Source: Earliella scabrosa (taxonomy: Eukaryota; Basidiomycota; Agaricomycetes; Polyporales; Polyporaceae). Taken from it: 64,000 nt of DNA. The stretch covers positions 186,001 to 250,000 of the forward strand of contig JABYQQ010000033.1 in the NCBI GenBank assembly GCA_022605405.1. Direction: 5' to 3'. Shown here piece after piece: positions 1-10,000 of the stretch. The notes beneath the pieces were generated by a model. It was not told the origin of the DNA and ran no database searches. It saw nothing but the letters and a program-made list of their open reading frames with translations. Position numbers and translations under genes: made by a program. Within the stretch, counting starts at the first letter, position 1; the number at the start of each line of letters is the position of its first letter.

Positions 1-79
1 GTTCTATAGTATTTGATGGGGCACAGATTGAGAGAATATTACGTGGAATAGACAAGCTGAACACACGTACCGCTTGTTG

Positions 80-395
80 CTATGCAAAACGCGCTGACAT
101 ATAGTCGCAGAACCGGCAACAGTTGTCACTCGTCCATTCCTCAAACGGAACATAGTCCCATGTGTTCCTGAACTCCGGATTGCGGGTCATGTACTCGGCA
201 ACGTGTAGAGGATTGCGGACGTACGCGACGGGTCTTGAGCTTCCATGCGGGCCCCTCTCCGGGGTAATTGGTCCTGTGTACTTGAAGTGATATGTCGACC
301 ACTCGAGCCCGTCGTGCTCGACTGCATCGATGGTATCGAGCATGTCGTTGGCACTTCCCAAGAACGTCGATGCATTCGGATCGCCGGTCTCGCGG
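80..395 (-). pseudogene. Plavaka-type transposase, N-terminal fragment
   Basis: This reading frame carries the conserved N-terminal block of basidiomycete Plavaka DNA-transposon transposases. In order it shows a helix ending LDTIDAV, the segment YHFKYTGPI, the motif RNPLHVAEYMTRNPEF, then WDYVPFEEW and CDYMS. In the family this block precedes a Trp-containing segment and then the DDE catalytic core. Here the frame stops at a TAG exactly where a Trp codon is expected, followed by in-frame QQA, so TGG to TAG is the simplest reading. The catalytic core would lie beyond the left edge of the window and cannot be judged. The upstream part of the frame (to about 733) is not recognisable. It is most likely a decayed copy. 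The family assignment is from motif memory. Confidence 0.7.
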
Positions 396-780
396 GCTTT
401 CTGGGCTCGGAGGTTATCCAGGGGCGGGCCATGAGATCTCCACGCGAGACCCGGCCTCTTCGCAGTGCGCGAATCGTCTCGACGAACGCGGCTGGCATCG
501 CATTTGGCTGGCAACCGAAGCAGATGCCGCGAGCATGCACCACGCCAGACACGGTCCTCCTTCGAACCGGGGACAAGACCATGCATGGCCCAACTCATTG
601 ATGTCTGGCCCACGGACATCCCCCTTAGACAACGTGAATCAGGATCAATTCTCACCAACATCATCCTATCGTACATTCCACGGACCCTTCTGGAAATACA
701 GATACATGGGTAGAGTAACACAGTCCTTTTCACAATTCGTTAGAATCACTCGCTTGGGCCGTGGATCCGAGGACACGAAC

Positions 781-1765
781 CTAGTTAGTCTCAGCATCAC
801 TGTCCAAAACAGCCTCGCTGGCCCCGCAGCTCATCGTGGCCTGCTCCCAAAGCGCAGAATGGGTGAAGTAGATTATAAGGTAGCGGTTGCCTCGGGCCCA
901 TTCGAGGCCTTCATGGACCAACTCCCGTCCTCGGAATGCCACGGCTGCACCAGGACGTAGGATGATGCGGATCCCCAGTTGCCGGAACTCGAGAGTCGCC
1001 TCTCCGAAATCGCCCAGGTAGAAGATGACCACCCATGTGAAGTGAGGGTCCCGAAGGTCGACGTGGCGCGCGGAGAATCGGTTGTATTGAATCTCGCGGC
1101 CCTCATGCAACACCGAGACCGGGCTGAGGCTGTCGAAAGCACGTGAACTGGCAAAATTGTCCATGCGCCACTTGTGCAGCCGCTGGATGGAGGCGTAGAA
1201 TGCCGGATCCACAGTGGCAAGAATCTTGTCGACCATGAGATCGAGCACAGTGAGCCTGGCCATGACCTCGCAAGCGCCGTTGAACGACTGCACGGTGGCT
1301 CTCATCGAGCTGGCAGGGCCTGGTTCATCGTGCTGTCGAAACTTGGTTGAACTTCACAAAAGAACGCAAGGGTCCAAGCGCACTTACCGGTCTGCCAATG
1401 GCATGCCAGCATGTGGCTATGACGTGCGTGCCTTGAGGAAACCCGTTTTTATACGGAAAAGCCTTGTCGCTGGCCAGCTTCGTGGACGGGGGCGAGTGCT
1501 CTGCGTAACGTAATATTGCGGAGGTGACCTCTCGCTGTAGTTGCACATCAGGAGATCCGACACCAATGAGAAGCGAGGGTGAATGACATACCCGAGTTGT
1601 GTTCCGCACGAGCTCAGGTAGGTAATATACCAGGGGCATTTTGTCAGCACTGACCGCCCGCCTCCCCATGGCCCCATCCCAGATCCGGCCCGCTGGCTCC
1701 ACCATCTTCGCCGTCGATGGCGAGCTTGGGCTACGCGCAGTAGCTTTCAACTTGAAAGCCTGCAT
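781..1765 (-). CDS. 2OG-Fe(II) oxygenase-like protein (fungal, double-stranded beta-helix)
   Basis: Two exons (1388-1765 and 781-1332) joined across a 55-base intron (GTAAGT...CAG, phase 0) give 309 residues from an ATG at 1765. The C-terminal half has the features of a 2-oxoglutarate/Fe(II) dioxygenase: an HxD iron motif in RHVDLRD (His216, Asp218), a beta-rich stretch WVVIFYLGDF, the motif GRELVHEG with the distal His266, and Arg276 ten residues later, the usual position for the residue that binds 2-oxoglutarate. All expected ligands are present, so it could be active. Related proteins are expanded in mushroom genomes, some of them in the TET/JBP group linked to DNA transposons. I cannot tell from sequence whether this one acts on DNA, protein or a metabolite. 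It lies just upstream, on the same strand, of a Plavaka transposase fragment. No localisation signal is visible. Confidence 0.75.
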
Positions 1766-3176
1766 ATAGTCTAAAGTGGGCGTGCATGAGAACGAAGGAA
1801 TAGAAACTACAGCGGAGTGAGCGTACCAGTCGCTGCCTGGGTGTGGATTGCAGCCAACTGTTTTTGAACTAAGCGAGCCGCACCGTCCAGTCGCCGTTTC
1901 TGTTTTGCATGCGGCGTGAGCTTGGCCCAGAAGACTCCGACTCTGCTCGACTGATCGGTCGGTCAGTTCCTAAGACCAGGTACGTGCATGGCTCACTGCT
2001 TCGGCCTGGATGCCAATTCAGCCGGCTCGGGAATGGACTCCCCCAGGCTGTTTTCGTAACCGTAGGCGTCGCGGTCCACATTGGCGGCAGCGAGAGCCAT
2101 CATTTCCTCCTCAGATAGCCCTTCGTGGGTCGGACCTGGTTCGTTTCTTGGGGGAGGCTTCGTGGTCGTGGGGGCAGTTGTAGCCTCCACCACCGCCGGG
2201 GGTGCTGATGCCTTCGCTGAGGCCGCGGCCCGCGTTCGAGCGCGGGTGACGCGAGGTGATGGTGCTGTGGAGACACGGGGAAGAGCGGGCAATCCGAGTG
2301 CCGCCCGCATCCGAGTGCGGGTGGCGTGAGGTGACGGTGCTGCAGGCGCTGAAAAGTGAGCAACAGGGCGGAGAGAGCGAGCGACCCAGGCTCACCCGAG
2401 GGCATGTTGACGAGAGAGGGGGAAGTGGAGAGGCTTGGCCCGTGGCCTTGGGGTTCGGGCTTATCTAGCCCAGCGGCCGTTCGTCCAGGACCCACGAAGG
2501 GAGAGTGGCGCCAGGCACCCTCGATAACCTCAGGCAATCGAAGCATCGGGGAGCGAGACGCGTGCCCATGACCGGATGTGGCGCTGCCCCGATTGTCCAA
2601 CCTCCGACAGGCAGCCTGAGAAGCCAACAGCCTCGCCTCCATGGACGCCTTCATAAGGTTGATCACCGGGGGCGGCCATCGGCAGGGCGGCGTGGACGCT
2701 CTCTATTTTCGGGCACCGTGAGATGGGGTCACTCCACTTTCGCACTGCAACAATGGTCCAGCGGAGATCGCACCACCTCACCGAATCCCTGGCACTGCAA
2801 CAGTGGGCTCCAGGGCTCGGTCGGATACCATGCGTAGAGATCGCCCACACCGTTGAGATCAGCCCAGCCGACGACGAAGGCGTGCAGTGGCTGAAGCGCT
2901 TCCTCCGAGCGGCTCGGACGGGGCGGGCGTGTCGCTCCGGGAGGAATCCAGAGGCAGCCAGTCATGCGCGCGAGTTCGAGGGGGTGCCAGACAACGCGAG
3001 GGGCCCGAGCTAGCGGAGCGATGGGCAGGGCCCAGTCCGCACAACGCTGGACGCTGGACGCGCTTCGACATCGTCAGCGTGCGCACCGCGGGGAGAAGGC
3101 GGGCTTCTGTGTTCTCAGCGACGCCGGAGGACGTGGATCCCAAGAGGATCCGAGGACCTGCAGACCGAACTAGCCG
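1766..3176. other. No recognisable gene
   Basis: Only short, poorly biased ORFs occur on both strands. A GC-rich imperfect direct repeat is visible (about 2243-2266 and 2318-2341, core GAGGTGAYGGTGCTG), as is a second pair built on GCACTGCAACARTGG (about 2745 and 2791). Nothing here supports a coding call. Confidence 0.5.
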
Positions 3177-3499
3177 TCAGCGATGACGCAAGGCAAGGAT
3201 GACGCACTGCTGCATCGGGAGGCCGGCTTCGGCGTGTGCCACCTCCCGGATGCAGCTGCACGCGTCCAAGGCAACGTACCGTGCATGTGAACACAACGGC
3301 GCTCGTTGGATGTCGATAACCATCTCGATGCTGTCGCGAACGACCTGGACGCCGCACTCCTCCTTCTCGTTGAGTTCGCGGAACTGACACTCCTTCTGCC
3401 AGTCGTCGAGAGAACTGACCAAGACCTGCGCGAAACACTGAGCCAGAGTCCCAACGACGAGATAGCAAGCGTGCTTACAACGATGAGGACAGCGACCAC
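3177..3499 (-). pseudogene. PMC1-like P-type Ca2+-ATPase, internal fragment (fused to HbrB half)
   Basis: Two exon pieces (3479-3499 and from 3425 down) separated by a 53-base intron (GTAAGC...CAG, phase 0) encode VVAVLIV followed by VLVSSLDDWQKECQF and then VQVVRDSIEMVIDIQ. This is the segment that in vacuolar or plasma-membrane type P2B calcium pumps covers the end of a transmembrane helix and the start of the actuator domain (consensus NDWQKE, then VIRDG and IDI). The frame begins at the junction near 3499 with no start codon of its own, because it is fused to HbrB sequence. After IDIQ the expected GDVALLEPGE block is not found and the frame ends at 3177, so the downstream part is lost or badly decayed. 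The preceding part of the same protein lies at 26,385-27,432 on the other strand. Confidence 0.75.
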
Positions 3500-3876
3500 G
3501 TGTCGTGCTCGAGCATTGCGAGCGCCTTGCCCGGCGCCGCGGACACGACCGTCGAGATGTGTTCGCGCAGAAGTTGATTGAGGTCTTCGCTGAATGCACC
3601 CTGCGTCAGCACGCACCACTGCGGACGTCACAGCGGTGAACCGTACTCACATGGGACACCGGAGGGGCTCGCTGTTGAAGAGCGGGAGGACGAGCACGTG
3701 GAGGAACGTCCACGGGCTCTCGCTCGGCGCGATCGAGGGCGCGCCGGCGGGGGCCATGGTGAGCGCGAGCGAGGACTGCGCGGCCGAGAGCGAGGGGGCG
3801 AGCGAGGGGAGGTGGGCGAGGTTCCCGAGCCGGTGCATCTCGAGCGAGACGAGCTTCGAGTCATACGTTCACGTGG
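3500..3876 (-). pseudogene. HbrB-like TORC2 subunit, N-terminal half
   Basis: On the minus strand an open frame reads YDSKLVSLEMHRLGNLAHLP, then SPWTFLHVLVLPLFNSEPL, and after an intron (3590-3650, GTGAGT...CAG, joining CCCAT to C as Ile) continues IEDLNQLLREHISTVV and ALAMLEHDT. These are hallmark blocks of HbrB, the fungal relative of yeast Bit61 and animal PRR5/Protor, a non-catalytic subunit of TOR complex 2. At 3500/3499 the frame changes abruptly into calcium-pump sequence. The next expected HbrB block (AELIGNGMVTLN) is found at 27,433 on the plus strand, in exact codon phase with this end. The region upstream of YDSKLVS (above about 3876) is not resolved; an in-frame TGA lies two codons before, probably inside an intron. 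Disrupted gene, not a functional copy. Confidence 0.75.
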
Positions 3877-6051
3877 ACGACGCCTGTGCGTGGGGGTCAG
3901 CGCTCCGCGGCAGGGTCAACGAGGGACACGGCGAGGGAAAAAGAAGCATGGGCGCGGGGATCTTCGGGACGGCGCCGGGTGCAGATCAGTGGATGGAACG
4001 GGAGAGTTCACGACATTGAGGCTCGAGCGCATCGGACATGGGAACTGCTGTCCGACGTCGATGCCAGCAGCAGCAGCAGGCACATCAAGGCAGGATGTTG
4101 TCGACTGCGAGATTGGCTCGGAAATCTGACTGGTCCTGGAGCGCAGTTTTGGGCGAGGGCGAAGCGATGTCGTGACATAACACCACGTCCGAGCGGATAT
4201 CTTGATTCGAGGTTAGGACGTGATGCAATGCCTCGACAAGACTTCGAGAGATGCACCGCTTGGGAGCTGGAAGCCCAACGAGAGCTCTTGGGTTCGCATA
4301 GCATGCAAAGCAAGACGTGCATACAGGAGCTCACATCGTCGACGTCAAGTTGGAGCGTACGCGGCGATGGAACGTGCTGGTCTGCAGGCACCACGAACAG
4401 TCGCAGACATCTCAGTTGACACATTCCTCGGAGCGATGCCGTGACCCGAGATAGCATCCGACGACGAGCTGAGATCGTGATCTGCGGTTAGGACGTGATT
4501 CAACATCCGAAAACGACACCGGGGGCGTCGGGCAAGCGGAATCTGACATGCGGTGAGACCATGCAGCGCATACGGCTGGTCTGTACACAGTTGCGGATCC
4601 CTCGAAGCGATGCCATGACATCCGTCGACCGAGCAGATATCTCGATCTAGGGTTAGGTCGTGGTTCGAACCTCGACATGAGTAGAAACTCACGGGTCGGG
4701 AGTTGGCCAACAAGCCCTCCCATTCAACCCATGAACTTCCTGTGGGGCAGTAGAGTAGATCCTGAACTCGGCGGAAAGCGCGTCGTAGTGTTCATGGCTC
4801 CAAGCCAACATCGCGCCCTCGCTATACACGGTAGTAGGATTCCCAATACATCATGAGACGCGAAGCCCTCGACAGAGCCTGAAGACGACGCGGAGATGTT
4901 TGAAGTTCCGACGGCGCGCGGTCTACGACGACATGCAAGGAAAAGAGTAACGGATAGAGCTGCATCCAAGCCGATGACCGCGGACTGCACAAGTGCAAGG
5001 GCGATGCCATACAGTGCGTACCCAGGGACGTTCGTGGACTGCTCGCTCAGAGGCAGGATCGGGCACAAACACGGCTTGTGTACGAACGCAATCGCCTACC
5101 CGTCCGACTTTGCGTCGACTACGCACGGGCAAGGGATTGCGTCGGTATACAGTCGAGCAAAAGTGGGACGGGATGCGCACTGCAGGAGAGCGAGATATGG
5201 AAAGAGCACGTACGAGGCCGCACAAAACCCAAGCCGTCCGTAACCTCTCCTCCTGAGCACTGCACTCAAGAATACGAGAGCTCTACATGCACGGTACCAC
5301 CCACGTCCAACACGGCGGCCGCTTGGATCGCCCCAGACCCTCCCAAAGTGCCCATCGAACGACAGAAGATGAACAGGCTCACCTTTGATGGAGACGTGTG
5401 TCCCTTGCTTCGAGCCGGGGGAGCGGCCAGGGCACAGGCGAGTGAGCGCCGTCACGAGAGTCGCGGGGCAGAGCAGAATCCGCACGAGAGTGCGAGCGGG
5501 CAGGAAGCAGAGAGGACGGGATGGGTGGTGGCCGATCGCAGCGCGGATGAAGACGGAGGCAGGGGAGGAGGCAGCGGCGGCGAGGAGGCCGGCGGAAGAC
5601 AATTGCAACATATCGCCGAAGAATGCGAGCTGCCTGTGGACATGCTCCGTTGATCGCTTGCCCGGGGCAGCACTCGCGCTCGTGGAGAGAGGAGGAGGAG
5701 GAGGACCGGGGCTGGGGGAGCGGGAGTGGAGGGGCGGGAGGTGGTGGGGAGAGAGCAGGGCGGGGTGGGGCCTGCGTGCGAAGAGGAGCGGGGGCGGTCG
5801 GGGCCGCGGGGAGGCTCGACGGACAGAGCGGCCCGCCATCGCCGCTCTCCGGTCAAGAGGCGCGCGTGCCTAGTGTCGCCCGATTCGGACGTGCTTCTTC
5901 TCTGCTGCTCAGGACCGAGGTGCGCATCCTCCTCGCACGCCCAGTCTCCCAACACGCCCCCGCCAGCGCGGTCTACCGCCGCTACCTCCGCACCGCTCTC
6001 GCTGTCATTTCATTATCCGCACATTCACCGACCGTCTTCTTTGTTTCCAAT
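3877..6051. other. No supported gene; dispersed direct repeats and GA-rich tract
   Basis: No frame gives a recognisable protein. Three diverged direct repeats lie at 4.15-4.68 kb (separate entry). From about 5540 to 5830 the plus strand is strongly purine-biased (GGAGG/GGGAG runs). This creates long antisense proline/serine-rich ORFs that look like composition artefacts. Confidence 0.5.
4156..4680 (+). repeat. Three imperfect direct repeats, core GGTTAGGACGTGAT
   Basis: The core occurs at 4211-4224, 4486-4500 and, more diverged, 4651-4664. In each copy a block GCGATGYCRTGAC precedes it by about 40-55 bases. Spacing is uneven (275 and 165 bases), so this is not a simple tandem array. It could be subterminal repeats of a decayed transposon. 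Confidence 0.5.
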
Positions 6052-7013
6052 ATGTCTTCGACGGACGAACATCATGACGTCGCATCCGCCCAGATCCTCC
6101 CCGTTCCCCACGTGCAACACGCACCGGCGTGATCAACACCGTCGCCGTCCACAGCGCTCCTGCAGTTCTTCCAGGAGATACTCGCGTCCCACCTTGCGGG
6201 CACGCCGCCGCCACGCGTAGCCACGGACGCGCCGCTGCTCGTGCACGTCCTCGCGCGCGCCCAGGTCTCGGGCAAGGCGGTCCAGATGGCCGCCTACGGA
6301 GTGTTCGTGTCCGCGCCGATCGCGCACGCCTCGTCAACGCGCTCCAACGCGTGTTCGCGGGCAGGACGGGGGTCGGGGCACGTCTCGACATGCTCCTCGC
6401 GAGCCAGCTCGTCGTTGCGCCCATCCAGATCTTCGGTGAGTGCTCGTTCTATGTTATGGGGCGACGAAGGGAGTGGTCGTGGTCAGTTTGTTGATTTGCG
6501 GACTGGGATGGACGGGCAGCGTACCTGGCGTGCATGGCCGTGATCAACGGTGCCAAGACCGTCGACGAGGTGTCGAAGACCGTGAAGGCAGGGTTCGGGA
6601 AGGTCCTGCGGGTGCGTGTCCTGAGTTCGTTTGTCCATCTCGAGCGCACTGACCGTCTCTCATTGTTTGCGTGCAGCTCACATGGATGACGTCCCCCGTG
6701 TATACCGTCTTCGCGCAGCAGTTCCTGCCGCCGGAGATGTGGGTCCCGTTCTTCAACTTCATGCAGTTCCTCACCGGGGTAAGCCATCCGTTTACCTTGC
6801 TTGTCGCCATCCCCAGACGGCTCATCTCGGCCTCCCGGCATTCAGACCTACTTCAACACCAAGCTCAAGAAGATGCGCATGGAGGCGGAGGAAAAGGCGA
6901 AGAAGGACCGGGAGAGCAAGAAAGACCGAACGCCCCGGCTGCATCTTCCTCATATTCTTGTATACTCGCATCTCTGGGGCCCGCCCGCTTGCTCCCAGGT
7001 CGTGTGCTTGTAG
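6052..7013 (+). pseudogene. Mpv17/PMP22-family membrane protein gene with nonsense codon and frameshift
   Basis: Four exons (6052-6435, 6520-6611, 6677-6778, 6846-7013) have clean GT-AG introns and encode the Mpv17/PMP22 family, small four-helix proteins of peroxisomal or mitochondrial inner membranes. Recognisable blocks are KAVQMAAYGVFVSAPIAH, VNALQRVFAGRTG, ASQLVVAPIQ, AYLACMAVINGAKTVDEV, FLPPEMWVPFFNFMQF and a lysine-rich tail starting TYFNTKLKKMRMEAEEKAK. Two lesions interrupt exon 1. A TGA at 6130-6132 sits in frame between the ATG and the first conserved helix. A one-base loss near 6328-6330 shifts the frame between SAPIAH and LVNALQ. All downstream splice phases are consistent. This is either a young pseudogene or a gene spoiled by sequence error. 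It converges with trs85, with the two stop codons 83 bases apart. Confidence 0.75.
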
Positions 7014-7096
7014 TTTCGCCACCATCAATGCTCCGCTACCCAAGGATCTGTAGTACATTGCTATGCGGTACTGCATATATACACCGTCTATCTGCC

Positions 7097-10000
7097 CTAC
7101 TCGACCCGGCCCGTGTCCACAACAGCGACACAAGGCCGCTCGCCCGCCCGCGGGCTTTGCACGTATCGTAGATGTCTCGACTTCCATCCCGCTGGTGGTG
7201 GTTCCGAGTCGGAGTGTGATGCGGGTGTTGGAGCAGGCTCTCCCACCTCGGTCTCCGCTGTCCAGGAGTCCAGCGCGAAGCACCCTGGGCGCGTCGCCCA
7301 CAGCTTGGCGTGAACTGCGACCGACTCCGAAGGGGCGATGGTATGTCGATGGAGCGGGCGACCAGCGTACGGCGGAGGAAGCAAGTCACTATAAATATCG
7401 ATGTCAGCCAGTACCTCGGACACATGGCATAGCGCGGCGTACATGGAACCGTCGCCCGGCTGCTTTCCTGCCAGTTTCAAGACCGACCGCGCAGGATGCG
7501 TCAGGGACAAGTTCCGGAGCGTGAAGGCGATTGGCACATGACAAGGTCTGCGAGTAGATGTGGGCCTCAGCATACGCCAGGGTGATCAGTCGAGGCAAAG
7601 CAGACGAGACGCACCCTTGCCTGAAGTCGTGCTCCACGACCGAGCCGTCCTTGACGAACACCGCTATGGGGTCTCCCTCCTGGTTCCACTCGCAGTTCTT
7701 GACGGACTCCAGGATGGCTTCGCGCTCGCGGTGCGTCTCTGCATACATCGACCGCTTGACCTTCATGGTTTGGGCGGCCTCGATGATCTCCTTGAGGGCT
7801 GCGTGCTGGGCGCCGAGGGCCGGGCCCTGCAGGAGTACGTGCCCAGCGCGCTTTCGGGCAGGCAGCTCCCAAAAGACGACGATGTCGACCGTAGAAGGAT
7901 TGTACAGCGGAAAGACAGCGCGTTGTATGTGAGAGGGGATGTCTGGATGCGCCGCAGCGGTCGCTTGCGCGGTCATGGTCCGACGACCACAATGTAGGAA
8001 GTGCCGTGTTGCAGGCGTTCGCCGAAGAACGATGTTCGCGCCCTATGTAGGTCGGACCCTCAGCGTCACAGGTGATGGAGAGTGGTGAGATGAACTTACC
8101 TGTGCCAGATGTGTGCAAATCAGGTCTAACGGGGGTGGTTCTGAAGCGTCTACTTGATCGCCTTTGAGGACGGCCTGGACCTTCCTAGCGACGAACGCTC
8201 GTGTCTCGGTTGCACCAGCTCCACCGCGCCATGGGCTCGCGCCTAACGAGTACTCTACAGCTTGTCGAGGGGGTATGGATACACTGAAGAATACGGGATT
8301 AGCAGACGCATTGGTGACTGTCGTAGAACCCGTACACAGAATGTGAACCCAAGGGGGAGCAAGTCCACAACGCGCTCATGGTGGAGACCTGTGTCACTTG
8401 AATGTTGCTTGAGGCAGCTGTATTCTCGACTTCGACGCCAACGATGTAGGTCTGCTCCGGAGACGCACTCGGACGGACGGAGGTCGTCACCTTGAGGATC
8501 GGTTTGACTTCGTATCTTCGCGTCACGCGAGTGCAGTGGAACGGGGCGTTGTCGGAAGAAGGGTTGATGCTGAATGTCAGTGGGCTGTTCCTTCGTTTTA
8601 ATAGGTGAACGTACCTCTCGGAAGACGAAGAGCACACATAGATCCTGTTCACCATGATGCGCTGCATGTAAGATGAAAGACAGCTGCACTTCGTCTCCTG
8701 GCGCGAGAACTGAAGACGAGTGTATGCTCCCAAGGGGAACTTTGTATGGCGTTCTGGGCGCGAGGGAATGACTAGATTGAAGGGTCTCAGATGCTGGCGG
8801 AGTAGATGATGACGGATCTGGCGAAGGGTGAAAAGGGAGCATAGACCGACCATACTAATTGTACATACCTGCGCTCCCATCGTCGGTATCGACCCACAGC
8901 TCGTCTTGTTCTCCCGTAAGCAGCCAGAGCTCGCTGATCGATCGCGTTTCGGAGTTAGTGAGCCACACGCGCTGGTGCTTATACTTGCCTTGCGCGAGCG
9001 TGAGGTGTCTATCGTCAACGAAGTGCGCATGCAACCTCTGTCCAGCTTCCTCGACCTCGATCTTGATCAGGATGTCTGGAGCATAGACCTTGCCCTGCCG
9101 TTGGATAGGGGTGTCATTGAGGCGGCGTCCACGAACAGCGAGAGATTCCGTGCATGGGAGCAGCGCGAAGAACTCGTATGTTGCATGCGCGATAACCAAC
9201 GACGCCGGTCTTGAGCACTTGACATCAATGGGAATCTGCGTATGTGAGCGCGATTGCCAGCATACCAGGGGTATAGTCACTTACTGTACGAGTATCCCTA
9301 GGACCGAGAGTAACGTCCTCTATCACCTCTACGCAGTCCTGAGTCGTGTCTACGTCTTTGGACGAGGTCTCTCTGACAGTGACAGTCAAACTTGACAAGG
9401 TGCCGTCCGGCTTGTCCGCGGCGACGAGGTACCACAACGCAGCTCGCCGCCGAGCGCCTTTGAGCTCGCTGAGGAACGCTGCATGCGCATACAACGTTGC
9501 AGTAGGCGGCTCTTCTGCCTTCAATCATTCGTCAGCGTTGTAGAACGAGGTATGTAGATGGCGTATGATGGGAGGCATACACGCATGCAGCTTTGACACG
9601 CCATCGTTCACCTTCGAGCAACGAGCTCAAGAAATCTTGTCGATCTATTCCCGTATCCCATCGTACCGCATATACGAATGCTCCGTACTGCGCAAGAGCC
9701 GGCGCTTCGAAAGGACGAGGTTGAGGGCCTGTCGGGGTCGCAAGTGCATGTTCGGCATGTAGAGCCAGCGCAGGCGAAGGAGCTGAGAGTAGCAGCAGGA
9801 CGTCCTATGAATGCAACCATCAAGTAGTGATAATGAGACGGTATAACAATACGCACAGAGCCACCCCTAGCCTCCTTCCGGAGCGTCTCCCACACAGACA
9901 TGGCGAGCTTGTAGTCGCCGAGAATCGTTGCAAACCCAGCTAGCCTTCGCTGCTGATTGACACTACCCCCACCCATTGTCGAAATCGAGGTCACCGACGT

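Noticed and set aside
4640..4680. Possible tRNA B-box (GGTTCGAAC)
   Set aside because: The flanks cannot form a T-arm stem and no acceptor or anticodon arm is found. The word is part of the dispersed repeat.
5096..5839. 247-codon minus-strand frame
   Set aside because: Mostly antisense to a purine tract, giving Pro/Ser/Arg runs. No family, splice sites or conserved motif.
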